Below are positions 15,745-24,369 of a stretch of 64,000 nt of DNA, piece after piece. The notes beneath the pieces were generated by a model. It was not told where the DNA came from. It did not search any database and saw only the letters and a program-made list of their open reading frames with translations. The stretch lies in contig NZ_JAJVCN010000003.1 in assembly GCF_021390435.2 (NCBI RefSeq), positions 1,493,501-1,557,500 of the forward strand. Direction: 5' to 3'. The position numbers were made by a program, and so were the translations under genes. This stretch comes from Kibdelosporangium philippinense. GTDB taxonomy: Bacteria > Actinomycetota > Actinomycetes > Mycobacteriales > Pseudonocardiaceae. How positions within the stretch are numbered: the stretch's first letter is position 1; the number at the start of each line of letters is the position of its first letter.

Positions 15745-17091
15745 TCACCAGTTCGTCAGCAGCAAGTGATTCACCATAAGCGCGGTGCCCGCCTGCGCAA
15801 CCAGCCACCACCTCCGTCTCGGCAGGAATCCGGCCGCGGGCACCAGCCAAACCGCGAACGGTAGCCAGATCCGTTCCACCTCGGACTTGGACAGCCCGGA
15901 AATATCAGCCATCAGGATGACCACGATCGCGGCCGCGACCAAGGGATAGCGCCAGGCTCGCGGCAACCCGGCTGCCACCGCGGGCCCGATGACCAGCGCG
16001 AGGCAGGCGAGGTTCGCCCATACCCAATACCAGTACGGCCGGTCGTTGGCGATGCCCTGGTAGTACCGCTCCACGACCAGGTGATAGCCGTCGAGCCACC
16101 AGAACCCTGCCAAAGCGAAGGTGGCGACGACAGCACCGGCGCCCAGCACGGCTATTCCCAACAGCCTGATGCTCCCAACACCACCATTGGGATACAACAG
16201 CACGCAGAGGGCGAGGAGGCCGATGAGGACGAGGCCGTAGGACAGGAATATCCCGAAGCCGAGTAGCACCCCACCGGCCAAGGCGGACAGTTTGGTCCGC
16301 AGCGCCAGCAAGGCGATCCCGGCAGACGTGACACCGGCGAACATCGCGTCGGCGGACGTTCCCAGCCACACGGCGCCCGGGAACAGCACGATGAACGGCA
16401 GCGTGGCCCGTGCGAGTGAAGGTTTCCCCAACGCAGCAACGGCAGCGGGAACAGCGACAGCTGTGACCGCGCCAACGAGAATGCACAGAATTCCTGCCCA
16501 GCCACCGCCGGACAGGCCGAGCCGATCCAGCCACACGAACACCAGCGTCGCGCCGGGCGGATGCGCGGATACGTGTGTGGTCCAGGAATCCGGTTGGAAG
16601 TCCAGGATTCGTGCGGAGAACGTGCGGAGGAACACACCGATGTCGGTGATCCCAGGGACTTCCTTGAGGTACTCGTCCCCGCTGGTGAGCTGCTCGGCGA
16701 TGCCGGGTTTCCAGCCATCGATCAAGGCCAGGGAGACAATCCAGCCCACGCTCGTGAGGTAGGCAAGCAGCAATGCTTTGCGCCACGGCAATCGGGCAGC
16801 CAGCGACGGACCCCATGCGATCACCGCGATCGCGACCATGATCGAGAGTGGGGTGCCGATGCCGATATGCGGCGCCCATTGGGCGAGAATGGGCCATTCG
16901 CCGAACGTGTCCGGCGCGCCCGGGAAGTGCTTACTGCCGTACAACCGGATACCGAAACCAAAACCGACGGCGATGGCGGCGACCAACAAGGCGAGCGCGA
17001 CCACATCGCCGCGTATTCTGACAGCGCGGGACACAGGCCGAACCGTAATGCCGCCGCGGCAGGACAACCAGCTGGATCGGCGAGCCGTCAC
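15745..17091 (-). CDS. polytopic membrane protein, GT-C glycosyltransferase-like
   Basis: 448 residues with about ten hydrophobic helices. The first external loop carries acidic and aromatic residues (KHFPGAPDTFGEWP), and a later loop has HVSAHPPGATLVFVWLDRL. This layout is seen in actinobacterial GT-C-type mannosyltransferase-like proteins using polyprenyl-phosphate sugars. No DXD or other decisive motif is evident, so enzymatic function is not certain. The start may be GTG 17091 or one of two in-frame GTGs within the next 21 codons. It lies upstream of and close to the two-component genes and divergent from the GT2 operon, which suggests joint work on an envelope glycan. Confidence 0.65.
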   Translation of the reverse strand: MTARRSSWLSCRGGITVRPVSRAVRIRGDVVALALLVAAIAVGFGFGIRLYGSKHFPGAPDTFGEWPILAQWAPHIGIGTPLSIMVAIAVIAWGPSLAARLPWRKALLLAYLTSVGWIVSLALIDGWKPGIAEQLTSGDEYLKEVPGITDIGVFLRTFSARILDFQPDSWTTHVSAHPPGATLVFVWLDRLGLSGGGWAGILCILVGAVTAVAVPAAVAALGKPSLARATLPFIVLFPGAVWLGTSADAMFAGVTSAGIALLALRTKLSALAGGVLLGFGIFLSYGLVLIGLLALCVLLYPNGGVGSIRLLGIAVLGAGAVVATFALAGFWWLDGYHLVVERYYQGIANDRPYWYWVWANLACLALVIGPAVAAGLPRAWRYPLVAAAIVVILMADISGLSKSEVERIWLPFAVWLVPAAGFLPRRRWWLVAQAGTALMVNHLLLTNW

Positions 17092-17178
17092 AACTCCGTA
17101 AGAAGTGCGGTGACGTCATAAATCGGTAAGCGCCGCAACGGGTCCTAGCTTATCCATGATGGACTTAACTTCCCAGTC

Positions 17179-17829
17179 ATGGACATGATCGATGTGGTGT
17201 TGCCTTGCCTCGACGAGGCCGCGGCACTGCCGTCAGTGCTCGGCGCGATGCCCGCCGGGTATCGCGCGATCGTGGTGGACAACGGGTCGTCCGACGACTC
17301 GCCCCGGATCGCCGCGAACCTTGGCGCCACAGTGATTCACGAACCTCGACGCGGCTACGGCGCTGCCGTCCACACAGGACTGGAAAATGCGACCGCCGAT
17401 CTGGTGGCGTTCATGGACGCGGACGCCTCACTCGACCCGGCGGACCTACCTCGCCTGGTCCAAAGCGTCCGGGACGGCGCCGACATGGCAGTTGCCCGAC
17501 GCGTGCCGATCAGCCGTGAAGTCTGGCCATGGCATGCCAGAGCGGGAAATGCCTTGCTGGCGGCGTTGCTACGAAGCCGAGGCTTGCCCGTGAAAGACAT
17601 CGCGCCGATGCGAGTCGTCCAGCGCGCCAAGCTCCTGGCGCTCGGCGTGCAGGACCGCGCTTTCGGGTATCCGCTGGAACTGTTGATAAGAGCCAACAAG
17701 AACGGCTGGCGCGTGGTTGAACACGACGTGGATTACCAAGCACGCGCGGCCGGAACAAAGTCCAAAGTGTCCGGCTCGGTCCGTGGCACTGTGCGCGCGA
17801 TCCGCGACATGGCTGGAGTGCTGCGATGA
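17179..17829 (+). CDS. family 2 glycosyltransferase
   Basis: A 216-residue GT-A enzyme. Its start DVVLPCLDEAAALPSVLGAM and AIVVDNGSSDDSP form the nucleotide-binding fold, with the metal site DADASLDPADLP. It is short and lacks membrane helices, like dolichol-phosphate-mannose-synthase-type proteins without anchors. It opens a five-gene operon in which each gene overlaps the next by 4 bp (ATGA or GTGA). A divergent membrane GT-C-like gene lies 87 bp upstream. The sugar donor and acceptor are unknown. Confidence 0.9.
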   Translation: MDMIDVVLPCLDEAAALPSVLGAMPAGYRAIVVDNGSSDDSPRIAANLGATVIHEPRRGYGAAVHTGLENATADLVAFMDADASLDPADLPRLVQSVRDGADMAVARRVPISREVWPWHARAGNALLAALLRSRGLPVKDIAPMRVVQRAKLLALGVQDRAFGYPLELLIRANKNGWRVVEHDVDYQARAAGTKSKVSGSVRGTVRAIRDMAGVLR

Positions 17830-18452
17830 CTTCCCTGCTTGTGATGGCCAAGGCGCCTGTTCCCGGGCTGGCCAAGACGCGGCTCTGCCCACCTGCGACC
17901 TATGCCGAAGCCGCGGATATCGCCGCGGCTGCCTTGCTGGACACTCTGGACGCCGTGCTCGCGGTTCCTGACGTCACACCGGTTGTCGCATTGGCCGGAA
18001 ATCTGGATCGGGCGGCGCGTCGGGACGATCTTGAGGTCCTGTTGCGGCGGACGACCGTGATTCCACAGCGCGGCAAGACATTTGGCGAACGGCTTGCCAA
18101 CGCTCACCAGGACGTCGATGGGCCCGTGCTGCAGATCGGGATGGACACACCGCAGGTCACGCCCGCTTTGTTGATCAGTGCCGTGGAACGCCTCGCGGAG
18201 CTGGACGCTGTGCTGGGACACGCGTCAGACGGTGGGTGGTGGGCCCTGGGACTTCGGGATCCGCTTGAGGCCGCCGTTCTGAAGGATGTGCCGATGTCAC
18301 GGCCGGACACGGGTGAGCGGACGTGGCTGGCGTTCAGTCATCTGCGGATCGGGCACCTGCCGGTTCTGTCCGATGTGGACACAATGGCCGACGCGGCTCG
18401 GGTGGCGAGCCAAACAAGTGGCCGGTTCGCGTCGACGGTTGGTGCCCGATGA
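17826..18452 (+). CDS. DUF2064 / TIGR04282-type glycosyltransferase-like protein
   Basis: A 208-residue protein starting MTSLLVMAKAPVPGLAKTRL, the family's nucleotide-binding signature, with a conserved QIGMDTPQVTPALL (modified DSP motif) and a DGGWWALGL stretch. The family is named for arsenosugar biosynthesis in cyanobacteria, but actinobacterial members occur widely in clusters with GT2, methyltransferase and molybdopterin oxidoreductase genes, as here. The fold is a CofC/MobA-like nucleotidyltransferase, so it may make a nucleotide sugar rather than transfer one. The reaction is unknown. Confidence 0.85.
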   Translation: MTSLLVMAKAPVPGLAKTRLCPPATYAEAADIAAAALLDTLDAVLAVPDVTPVVALAGNLDRAARRDDLEVLLRRTTVIPQRGKTFGERLANAHQDVDGPVLQIGMDTPQVTPALLISAVERLAELDAVLGHASDGGWWALGLRDPLEAAVLKDVPMSRPDTGERTWLAFSHLRIGHLPVLSDVDTMADAARVASQTSGRFASTVGAR

Positions 18453-19045
18453 CCGGCTTCGATCTTGCGTTGAAGAGCACCGAATGCTGGCTCGAACTGG
18501 CCAGTGGGGAACGGATCGCACTGCCGGTCGATCGTTGGCGCGCCACATCGACCGCCGACGAGATGCTGCTGGCCCACTGCTCGGGACCCACATTGGATAT
18601 CGGCTGCGGCCCTGGTCGCCTGACAAGCGCGTTGTCCGGCCGGGGAGTCCCCGCGCTCGGGGTCGACGTCTCGCCCGTCGCTGTGGCACAAACGCTTGCT
18701 CGAGGCGCGGTCGCCGTGCAGCGTGACGTCTTCGATCCATTGCCCGGCGAAGGGCGTTGGCACAGCGTCCTTCTGGCAGATGGGAACATTGGCATCGGTG
18801 GCGATCCGGTGCGGTTGCTCCGCCGCATTCGACAGCTGATCTCCCATAACGGCAAGGTTCTCGCGGAGGTCGAACTGCCGGGCTTCGGGTTGAGACATCA
18901 GCCGGTGCGGGTCAACGGCACAGGAGCATGGTTTCCATGGGCGTGGGTGGGCGCGGACGCGATCGACTCGCTCGCGGCACAAGCGGGATTCGAGACAAGG
19001 TGGGTCGCGGAAGGCGGCGACCGCTGGTTCACGGAGTTGCGATGA
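18449..19045 (+). CDS. class I SAM-dependent methyltransferase
   Basis: A 198-residue protein from ATG 18449 (overlap ATGA). The SAM site is TLDIGCGPGRLTSALSGRG, followed by GVDVSPVAV and LLADGNIGIGGDP. Proteins of this type are the third member of the GT2/DUF2064 cluster in many actinobacteria. The acceptor is not predictable from sequence. It overlaps the oxidoreductase gene by 4 bp. Confidence 0.9.
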   Translation: MTGFDLALKSTECWLELASGERIALPVDRWRATSTADEMLLAHCSGPTLDIGCGPGRLTSALSGRGVPALGVDVSPVAVAQTLARGAVAVQRDVFDPLPGEGRWHSVLLADGNIGIGGDPVRLLRRIRQLISHNGKVLAEVELPGFGLRHQPVRVNGTGAWFPWAWVGADAIDSLAAQAGFETRWVAEGGDRWFTELR

Positions 19046-20100
19046 AGTTCACAAGTGCCGCACACAGCGAGAAAGCCACAGCCAGGATCGGATTGTGGCT
19101 AGGGATCGCGTTTCTTGTCTGCTTTGTCACCGGGCTGATCAGTCACGCGCTCCAGCACCCGCCATCCTGGTTCTTCTGGCCGTCACGGCCGGTGAACCTC
19201 TACCGGATCACCCAGGGACTGCACGTGATCTCCGGCGTCGCCGCGATTCCGTTGCTGCTGGCGAAGTTGTGGTCGGTATATCCGAAGCTATTCGAACGAC
19301 CGTTGATCAAATCCCTGCCACACGCGCTGGAGCGTGGCTCGATCCTGGTGTTGTCCGGTGCCGCGTTCTTCGAACTGGTCACCGGGATCTTCAATGTGGC
19401 CCAGAACTATGTGTTCACGTTCTACTTCCCGGTCGCGCACTACGCCGTCGCGTGGATCGCGGTTGGCGCGATCCTGCTGCACATCGCTGTCAAGCTCCCG
19501 GTTGTTCGCCGTGGACTTGAGCGGGACCTGGATCCGTCGCGACGGGCGTTTCTGCGGACGACATGGCTGGCTTCCGGGGTTGCCGTCGTGGCGACCGCTG
19601 GTGTGACGGTTCCGTTCTTGCGAGAGGTTTCCGCGCTTGCCTGGCGGTCAACCAAAGGGCCACAAGGGGTTCCGGTGAATCGGACGGCCGTGGCCGCTGG
19701 CGTGACCAAGGATCCTTCATGGACATTGGAGGTCGCCGGGAAGCGGTTCACTTTGGCACAGCTGACGGCGATGCAGCAGACCACAGCCGATCTGCCGATC
19801 GCTTGTGTCGAGGGATGGAGCCAGTCGGCGAGCTGGACCGGGGTTCCCGTGGCTGACGTGTTGAAAGCCGCTGGCGCTGAACCTGGCGTGGCCGTGCGGG
19901 TGCATTCGATGGAGCAGAACGGGCTGTACCGGACGAGCACATTGCCCGGCGAGCACACCAAGGATCCGTTGACACTGCTGGCATTACGGTGCAATGGCGA
20001 GGAGCTCGACCTTGATCACGGTTACCCGTGCCGGATCATCGCACCGAGCAGGCCGGGCGTGCTGCAGACCAAGTGGGTCAACCGGTTGGAGGTGCTGTGA
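19042..20100 (+). CDS. membrane-anchored molybdopterin-dependent oxidoreductase (sulfite oxidase fold)
   Basis: A 352-residue protein. Residues 15-165 hold four membrane helices with histidines (LHVISG, HALERG, HYAVAW, HIAVK) as in cytochrome b-type domains. A fifth helix near 180 carries an RRAFLRTTWLASG element resembling a Tat-like signal. The C-terminal 160 residues form a sulfite-oxidase-type Mo domain with the cysteine ligand in IACVEGWSQSASWTG and HGYPCRIIAPSRPG. It would oxidise or reduce an extracytoplasmic substrate with electrons passing through the b-type part. It is the only oxidoreductase in the operon, and its substrate is unknown. moaB and glp lie in the same window. Confidence 0.85.
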   Translation: MKFTSAAHSEKATARIGLWLGIAFLVCFVTGLISHALQHPPSWFFWPSRPVNLYRITQGLHVISGVAAIPLLLAKLWSVYPKLFERPLIKSLPHALERGSILVLSGAAFFELVTGIFNVAQNYVFTFYFPVAHYAVAWIAVGAILLHIAVKLPVVRRGLERDLDPSRRAFLRTTWLASGVAVVATAGVTVPFLREVSALAWRSTKGPQGVPVNRTAVAAGVTKDPSWTLEVAGKRFTLAQLTAMQQTTADLPIACVEGWSQSASWTGVPVADVLKAAGAEPGVAVRVHSMEQNGLYRTSTLPGEHTKDPLTLLALRCNGEELDLDHGYPCRIIAPSRPGVLQTKWVNRLEVL

Positions 20101-20477
20101 AGACTCGGGTCGCGCTCGGTCTTGCCGGGCTCGTGATGATGGCCTGGGGTGCTCTGCTGGCTCTTGAGGTGCCGACGATTGTGGAGTTCGGGGCGTGGTT
20201 CCTGGCCGGTCCGATCCTGCACGACTTGATCTTGGCTCCGATTGTGGGCCTGGTCGGGCTCGTCATCCGCGGTCCGGTCAAGGTGGGCGCCGTGGTGTCC
20301 GGGATCCTTGTGCTGATCGCGGTTCCCGTTATCTGGCAACCACATGTGCCCGTGAACCCTGGGCTGCACGATCGCGACTACTGGCTGGGGCTGGCGATCA
20401 GCCTCGGGGTTGTCTGGTTGCTGGTGCTGGTTGGAATCGTCTGGCGACGCATGGCTGCGTCGCCTCGGCGGAACTGA
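20097..20477 (+). CDS. small four-helix membrane protein
   Basis: A 126-residue protein starting at GTG 20097, overlapping the oxidoreductase stop. It has hydrophobic segments at about 5-25, 33-52, 60-80 and 96-114, with an LHDLILAP turn and HDRDYW loop. There is no known domain. It closes the overlapping operon and could be a partner or anchor of the oxidoreductase. Its last bases lie in the terminator stem. Confidence 0.75.
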   Translation: MKTRVALGLAGLVMMAWGALLALEVPTIVEFGAWFLAGPILHDLILAPIVGLVGLVIRGPVKVGAVVSGILVLIAVPVIWQPHVPVNPGLHDRDYWLGLAISLGVVWLLVLVGIVWRRMAASPRRN

Positions 20478-20494
20478 GTTCACCGAGGCGACGC
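20457..20494. terminator. 12-bp perfect hairpin between convergent operons
   Basis: GCGTCGCCTCGG (20457-20468) and CCGAGGCGACGC (20483-20494) pair perfectly, spanning the end of the plus-strand operon and lying just before the end of the minus-strand permease gene. It can terminate both. Confidence 0.8.
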
Positions 20495-20505
20495 TGTCTT
20501 GGCCA

Positions 20506-21252
20506 TCACGCGCGCTTGCTGAACTTCGAGCGTGCCCAGGCGTAGCCGATCACGGCAAGGCCGACCGACCAGCAGATCGCGGCGATGGTCTGCCCAGTGT
20601 CCGGCACGCCGGTAAGGAATCCGCGGACGGACTCGATGAACGACGTGAACGGCTGGTACTGGGCGAATTCCCGGATACCGGCGCCCATCTTGTCGGCGGG
20701 GACGACCGCGCTGCTGAAGAACGGCAGCATGATCAACGGCACGGTTGCGCCACCCGCTGATTCCGGCGTCTTGGCGGCAAGACCGAGAGCGACCGTGAGC
20801 CAGCTGACCGCGATGACCACCAGTGCGATCACACCCACAGCAGCGAGCCACTGTGCGAAGGACGCGTTGGGGCTGTATCCGAACAGGAACGCCACGCCGA
20901 CGATCGCGGCGAGGGCAAACCCGATGCGCACCATCGTGGCCACGACGTGGCCGGTCAGCACGGCGCCTCGGGAGACGTCCATGACCTTGAAGCGGTTGAT
21001 GATGCCTTTGGTCATGTCGGAGTTGACGGCGATGGCGGTGGCACTCAGGCCGTAGGAGATCGCGAAGATGATCATGCCGGGGGTGGCGTAGTTGACGTAG
21101 TCGCCGCCACCGACGTTGAACGCGTCGCCGAAGACGTACACGAACATCACCATCATCAGGACGGGCATGACGATCCCGTTGAACACCGCGAACGGCGCCC
21201 GCAGGGTGTGCTTGAAGTTGCGGCGAAGCATGATCGCGGCGTCGGTGCTCAT
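20506..21252 (-). CDS. ABC-2 type exporter permease
   Basis: A 248-residue protein with six hydrophobic helices. The N-terminal amphipathic stretch (MLRRNFKHTLRAP) and the ABC-2 signature FMVDKGI-like segment SDMTKGIINRFKVMDVSRGAV place it with DrrB-type drug and lipid exporters. It is translationally coupled to the ATPase gene, with a 4-bp overlap at 21249. The likely role is export of a hydrophobic compound or antibiotic. The substrate is unknown. Confidence 0.92.
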   Translation of the reverse strand: MSTDAAIMLRRNFKHTLRAPFAVFNGIVMPVLMMVMFVYVFGDAFNVGGGDYVNYATPGMIIFAISYGLSATAIAVNSDMTKGIINRFKVMDVSRGAVLTGHVVATMVRIGFALAAIVGVAFLFGYSPNASFAQWLAAVGVIALVVIAVSWLTVALGLAAKTPESAGGATVPLIMLPFFSSAVVPADKMGAGIREFAQYQPFTSFIESVRGFLTGVPDTGQTIAAICWSVGLAVIGYAWARSKFSKRA

Positions 21253-22196
21253 GATGCGATGGCCTCCGTCTTGCTCGAGTGACCGGTCAGGGCAAGGAAA
21301 ACGTCGTCGAGGTCGGGCATCCGCACCGTGAACTCCTCGACATCGATGGCGTACTCGTCAAGGCGGTCAAGCAATGTCCGCATGGACTTGACGCCGCCAT
21401 CACTGGGCACGCGCAAGATCAGGCTCTCCGGATCCGGGGCAGAGCCAGGCAGGACGCGGACCGCGGCGTCCAACTGGCTGGCGCTGGCGAACCGCAGCTG
21501 CACGTGGCCGCCGGGAATCTGGCGCTTGAGCTGCTCGGGCGTGCCCTCGGCGACCAACCTGCCCTGGTCGAGGACTGCGATCCGGTCGGCGAGCTGATCG
21601 GCTTCTTCGAGGTATTGGGTGGTCAGGAAGATTGTGGTGCCGTCGGCCACCAGCTCACGCACGATGTTCCACATCGTGCGGCGGCTACGCGGGTCCAGGC
21701 CGGTTGTCGGCTCGTCAAGGAAGATGATCCGGGGCCTGCTGACCAGGGTCATCGCCAGGTCCAGCTTGCGGCGCATGCCACCGGAGTACGTCGCCGCCCG
21801 CTTCTCGGCCGCTTCCGTCAGGTCGAAGCGGCTCAGCAGGTGGTCGATTGTGGTGCGGCCTTCTTTGCCGGTCAGGTGGTGCAGGTCCACCATCAGCTGG
21901 AGGTTCTCGCGGCCGGACAGCAGTTCGTCGACTGAGGCGAACTGGCCGGTCACGCCTATGGAGGAACGCACCTTCTTGGTCTCGGTGGCCACGTCGTACC
22001 CGGCTACCCGGGCTGTTCCAGCGTCGAAGCTGAGCAGGGTGGTGAGGACGTTCACCGTGGTCGTCTTGCCCGCGCCGTTGGGGCCGAGCAACGAGTAGAC
22101 GCTGCCTGCCCGGACATCCAGGTCGATGCCGTCGAGCACGACTTTGTCCTTGTAGGCCTTCTTCAGCCCCGAAGCCGTAATCGCTGCGCTTGTCAT
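21249..22196 (-). CDS. ABC exporter ATP-binding protein (DrrA-like)
   Basis: A 315-residue protein. Walker A is LLGPNGAGKTTTVNVL, the signature YSGGMRRKLDLA, and Walker B RIIFLDEPTTGLDPRSR, with the DrrA-type C-terminal extension ending DDVFLALTGH. ATG 22196 begins MTSAAITASGLKKAY as in relatives; a longer open frame upstream runs through the 22-bp repeats and is not real. With the permease at 20506 it makes a DrrAB-type exporter. The region upstream has the repeat array at 22262-22349. Confidence 0.93.
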   Translation of the reverse strand: MTSAAITASGLKKAYKDKVVLDGIDLDVRAGSVYSLLGPNGAGKTTTVNVLTTLLSFDAGTARVAGYDVATETKKVRSSIGVTGQFASVDELLSGRENLQLMVDLHHLTGKEGRTTIDHLLSRFDLTEAAEKRAATYSGGMRRKLDLAMTLVSRPRIIFLDEPTTGLDPRSRRTMWNIVRELVADGTTIFLTTQYLEEADQLADRIAVLDQGRLVAEGTPEQLKRQIPGGHVQLRFASASQLDAAVRVLPGSAPDPESLILRVPSDGGVKSMRTLLDRLDEYAIDVEEFTVRMPDLDDVFLALTGHSSKTEAIAS

Positions 22197-22261
22197 GGGA
22201 GCTAATGTGCGCGGCGGGCCTGACACGCCCCTGACCCCAACCTGACACGGCCCCTGACGCG

Positions 22262-22349
22262 CCGTGTCCACCGTTCCAGCACACCGTGTCCACCGTTCCA
22301 GCACACCGTGTCCACCGTTCCAGCACACCGTGTCCACCGTTCCAGCACA
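22262..22349. repeat. four exact 22-bp tandem repeats (GTGTCCACCGTTCC family)
   Basis: CCGTGTCCACCGTTCCAGCACA occurs four times without gaps (22262, 22284, 22306, 22328), followed by ATGAAATG. The same core with an ACCGAAATG tail occurs in both orientations at 34494-34695. It lies 66 bp upstream of the DrrA-like start codon. Confidence 0.9.
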
Positions 22350-22866
22350 ATGAAATGCGCGTTGCTGGTGGCTGGGATCGCTGCCTTCGCTTCCAGCTGG
22401 GTTGGGTGGGGTGAACTACCGCGCGTCCGCCCCACCGGCACGGCGTGTCAAACTGCTCGACTCGCTTCCAGCCTTGTTGCTCGCCTCCGTGCGCCGCTCG
22501 CGCGTTCAACACGCCATGCCGGAGCGGCAGACACGCGCGTCGGTGTACGCGCCCTTGTCCCGCGGACCTCACTTTGTTCGGGCCGCGGTCCCGGGCGCAT
22601 GTTGGGGTGGGACGCGCCTTTGGGTTCTCGCCTTATCCCGCACACACCGGAGCCGCACCGACGGGTGAGGGGGTACCCGTCGGGTGCGGCTCGGCATTGC
22701 CGGCTCAGGGGCATTGAGCCGGGGGCCGATCTCCCCGAGAGAATCGGCTGTTCCGGCCCACCCGACTGGGCCGGAGCTGGTTTCTCCTCGCGAGGCTCAC
22801 GCTCGCCCTGCACAAGCGGAGCCTCAGCGAGGAGAGTTGGTCTCGACCGCGTCGGCGGCCGAGCGT
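22350..22866. other. 500-bp gene-free region with several hairpins
   Basis: No convincing gene is seen here. From right to left, as read by the minus-strand htrA transcript, it holds a 15-bp stem at 22784-22834, a perfect 9-bp stem (TCCGGCCCA/TGGGCCGGA) at 22752-22775 and a 17-bp stem with one bulge at 22651-22691. The open frames across it have no ribosome sites. Confidence 0.6.
22784..22834 (-). terminator. hairpin downstream of htrA
   Basis: CTCCTCGCGAGGCTC (22784-22798) pairs with GAGCCTCAGCGAGGAG (22819-22834), with one unpaired base, about 30 bp past the htrA stop on the minus strand. Confidence 0.65.
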
Positions 22867-24303
22867 TTAGTTGGGGACTGGTTGGCTGCCGAGGGTGGCG
22901 GTCACCGTCTTTGTTCCGTTGCCGATCGTCAACGTCACCTTGTCGCCTGGTGCCAGGGATCGGACCGCTGCGACCAGCGCATCGGAGGTGTCGATACGGC
23001 GGTCGTTCAGCTTCGTCACCACGTCGCCCACCGCGACACCGGCTGCCTGGGCCGCGCCGCCTTGGACGACCTGGCTCACGCGGGCTCCGCCGTTCTGGTC
23101 GGTCTGCACCGACACACCCAACACCGTCTGCGTTGCCTTGCCGGTCTTCACGATCTCGTCCGCTGTCCTGCGGGCTTGGTCGATCGGGATCGCGAAGCCG
23201 ATGCCCACCGATCCGCCTTGCTGGCGCGACGAGCTGTTCGGGCTGTAGATCGCCGAGTTGATCCCGACGACCTGGCCGGCCATGTTCACCAGTGGCCCGC
23301 CGGAGTTGCCTGGGTTGATCGCCGCGTCGGTCTGGATCGCGTCCATCACCGTCGCCTCCGAGCCGTTGTCGCCGCCTGCCCTGGTCGGTCGGTGCAGGGA
23401 GCTGACAATGCCGGAGGTCACGGTGCCGGACAGCTCGAACGGCGAGCCGATCGCGACCACGGCCTGGCCGACCTTCAGGTCGTCCGACCTGCCGAGTACG
23501 ACCGGCGTCTTGCCGGAGACGCCCTTGGCCTGCACCACAGCGAGGTCGGATGACGGGTCACGGCCGATGACCGTGGCGTCCGCGGTCTGGCCGTCCTGGA
23601 AGACGACCTTGAGCGTGCCACCTCCGACGGCTTGTTCGATCACGTGGTTGTTCGTGATGACCAGGCCGTCCTGCCGGATGACGAAGCCGGAACCCTCACC
23701 GCTCTGGGTACGCAGCTGCACCACGCTTGACAGCGTCTTGTTCGCGACTGCCTCGATCGTGCCGTCAGGGGCATTGGCGGACACGTTCGCGGCAGGCGGC
23801 GGAACATCCAGCGAGGAAGGCGCGGACGCGGCGTTGTTCTCCGAGACGAGATAGCCGCCGATAGCACCCGCGCCACCCCCGACGATCAGCGCGAGCACCG
23901 CGACCCCTACTACGAGGCCGTTGGCGCGTCGTGGCGGCGATGCTTGTCCCAGCGGGGGTGGCGTCGGGTACGTGTGGGTCGTGCTCGGTGGCACGTACAC
24001 GCCCGCCTGTCCCTGCTGCCCGCCCACTGCGGAGCCGAACAGCACCTGCTGGGGTTGCTGTTGCGGCGCCGCCCACGCATGGGCGGGCGTGTCAGTCCCG
24101 GCCGACTCCGGTGGAGTCTCCCGCTGGACCTCGTGCGTCGGCTGCCACTGCGCCTGCTCTCGCGCCACTTCCTGGGCATCGGGCTTGGCTGCTGGCTGCT
24201 CCTGCTGAGGCTGCTCCTGCCTAGTGGTGTCCTGCGGGCGCCAGTACGCGTCCTGCGGGTCCTGCCGCGGCGGCTCCTGCGGGCCGGGGCTGTTCTCGGT
24301 CAT
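22867..24303 (-). CDS. pepD: HtrA/PepD-type membrane-anchored serine protease with PDZ domain
   Basis: A 478-residue protein. Residues 1-125 are a cytoplasmic Gln/Pro-rich region, 129-153 a membrane helix (GLVVGVAVLALIVGGGAGAI) and 180-370 a trypsin-like domain with triad H220 (VITNNHVIE), D253 (DPSSDLAVVQ) and S334 (NPGNSGGPLVN). Residues 385-470 are a PDZ domain. The protease degrades or refolds misfolded proteins at the outer face of the membrane. In mycobacteria pepD is next to mprAB and controlled by it; here MprAB-like genes lie 14 kb away (38209-40319). Hairpins follow the gene. Confidence 0.93.
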   Translation of the reverse strand: MTENSPGPQEPPRQDPQDAYWRPQDTTRQEQPQQEQPAAKPDAQEVAREQAQWQPTHEVQRETPPESAGTDTPAHAWAAPQQQPQQVLFGSAVGGQQGQAGVYVPPSTTHTYPTPPPLGQASPPRRANGLVVGVAVLALIVGGGAGAIGGYLVSENNAASAPSSLDVPPPAANVSANAPDGTIEAVANKTLSSVVQLRTQSGEGSGFVIRQDGLVITNNHVIEQAVGGGTLKVVFQDGQTADATVIGRDPSSDLAVVQAKGVSGKTPVVLGRSDDLKVGQAVVAIGSPFELSGTVTSGIVSSLHRPTRAGGDNGSEATVMDAIQTDAAINPGNSGGPLVNMAGQVVGINSAIYSPNSSSRQQGGSVGIGFAIPIDQARRTADEIVKTGKATQTVLGVSVQTDQNGGARVSQVVQGGAAQAAGVAVGDVVTKLNDRRIDTSDALVAAVRSLAPGDKVTLTIGNGTKTVTATLGSQPVPN

Positions 24304-24369
24304 GGCTCATAGCTTGCCGTCTACGCCTGAGAACCGCCTGAGATGAACCTTGGACTTGGCCCCAAAAAC

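Noticed and set aside
22202..22441. Hypothetical proteins with Cys-Trp-Asn-Gly-Gly-His repeats upstream of the DrrA-like gene
   Set aside because: They are translations of the 22-bp DNA repeat in various frames, not genes; the same artefact appears at 34494-34695.
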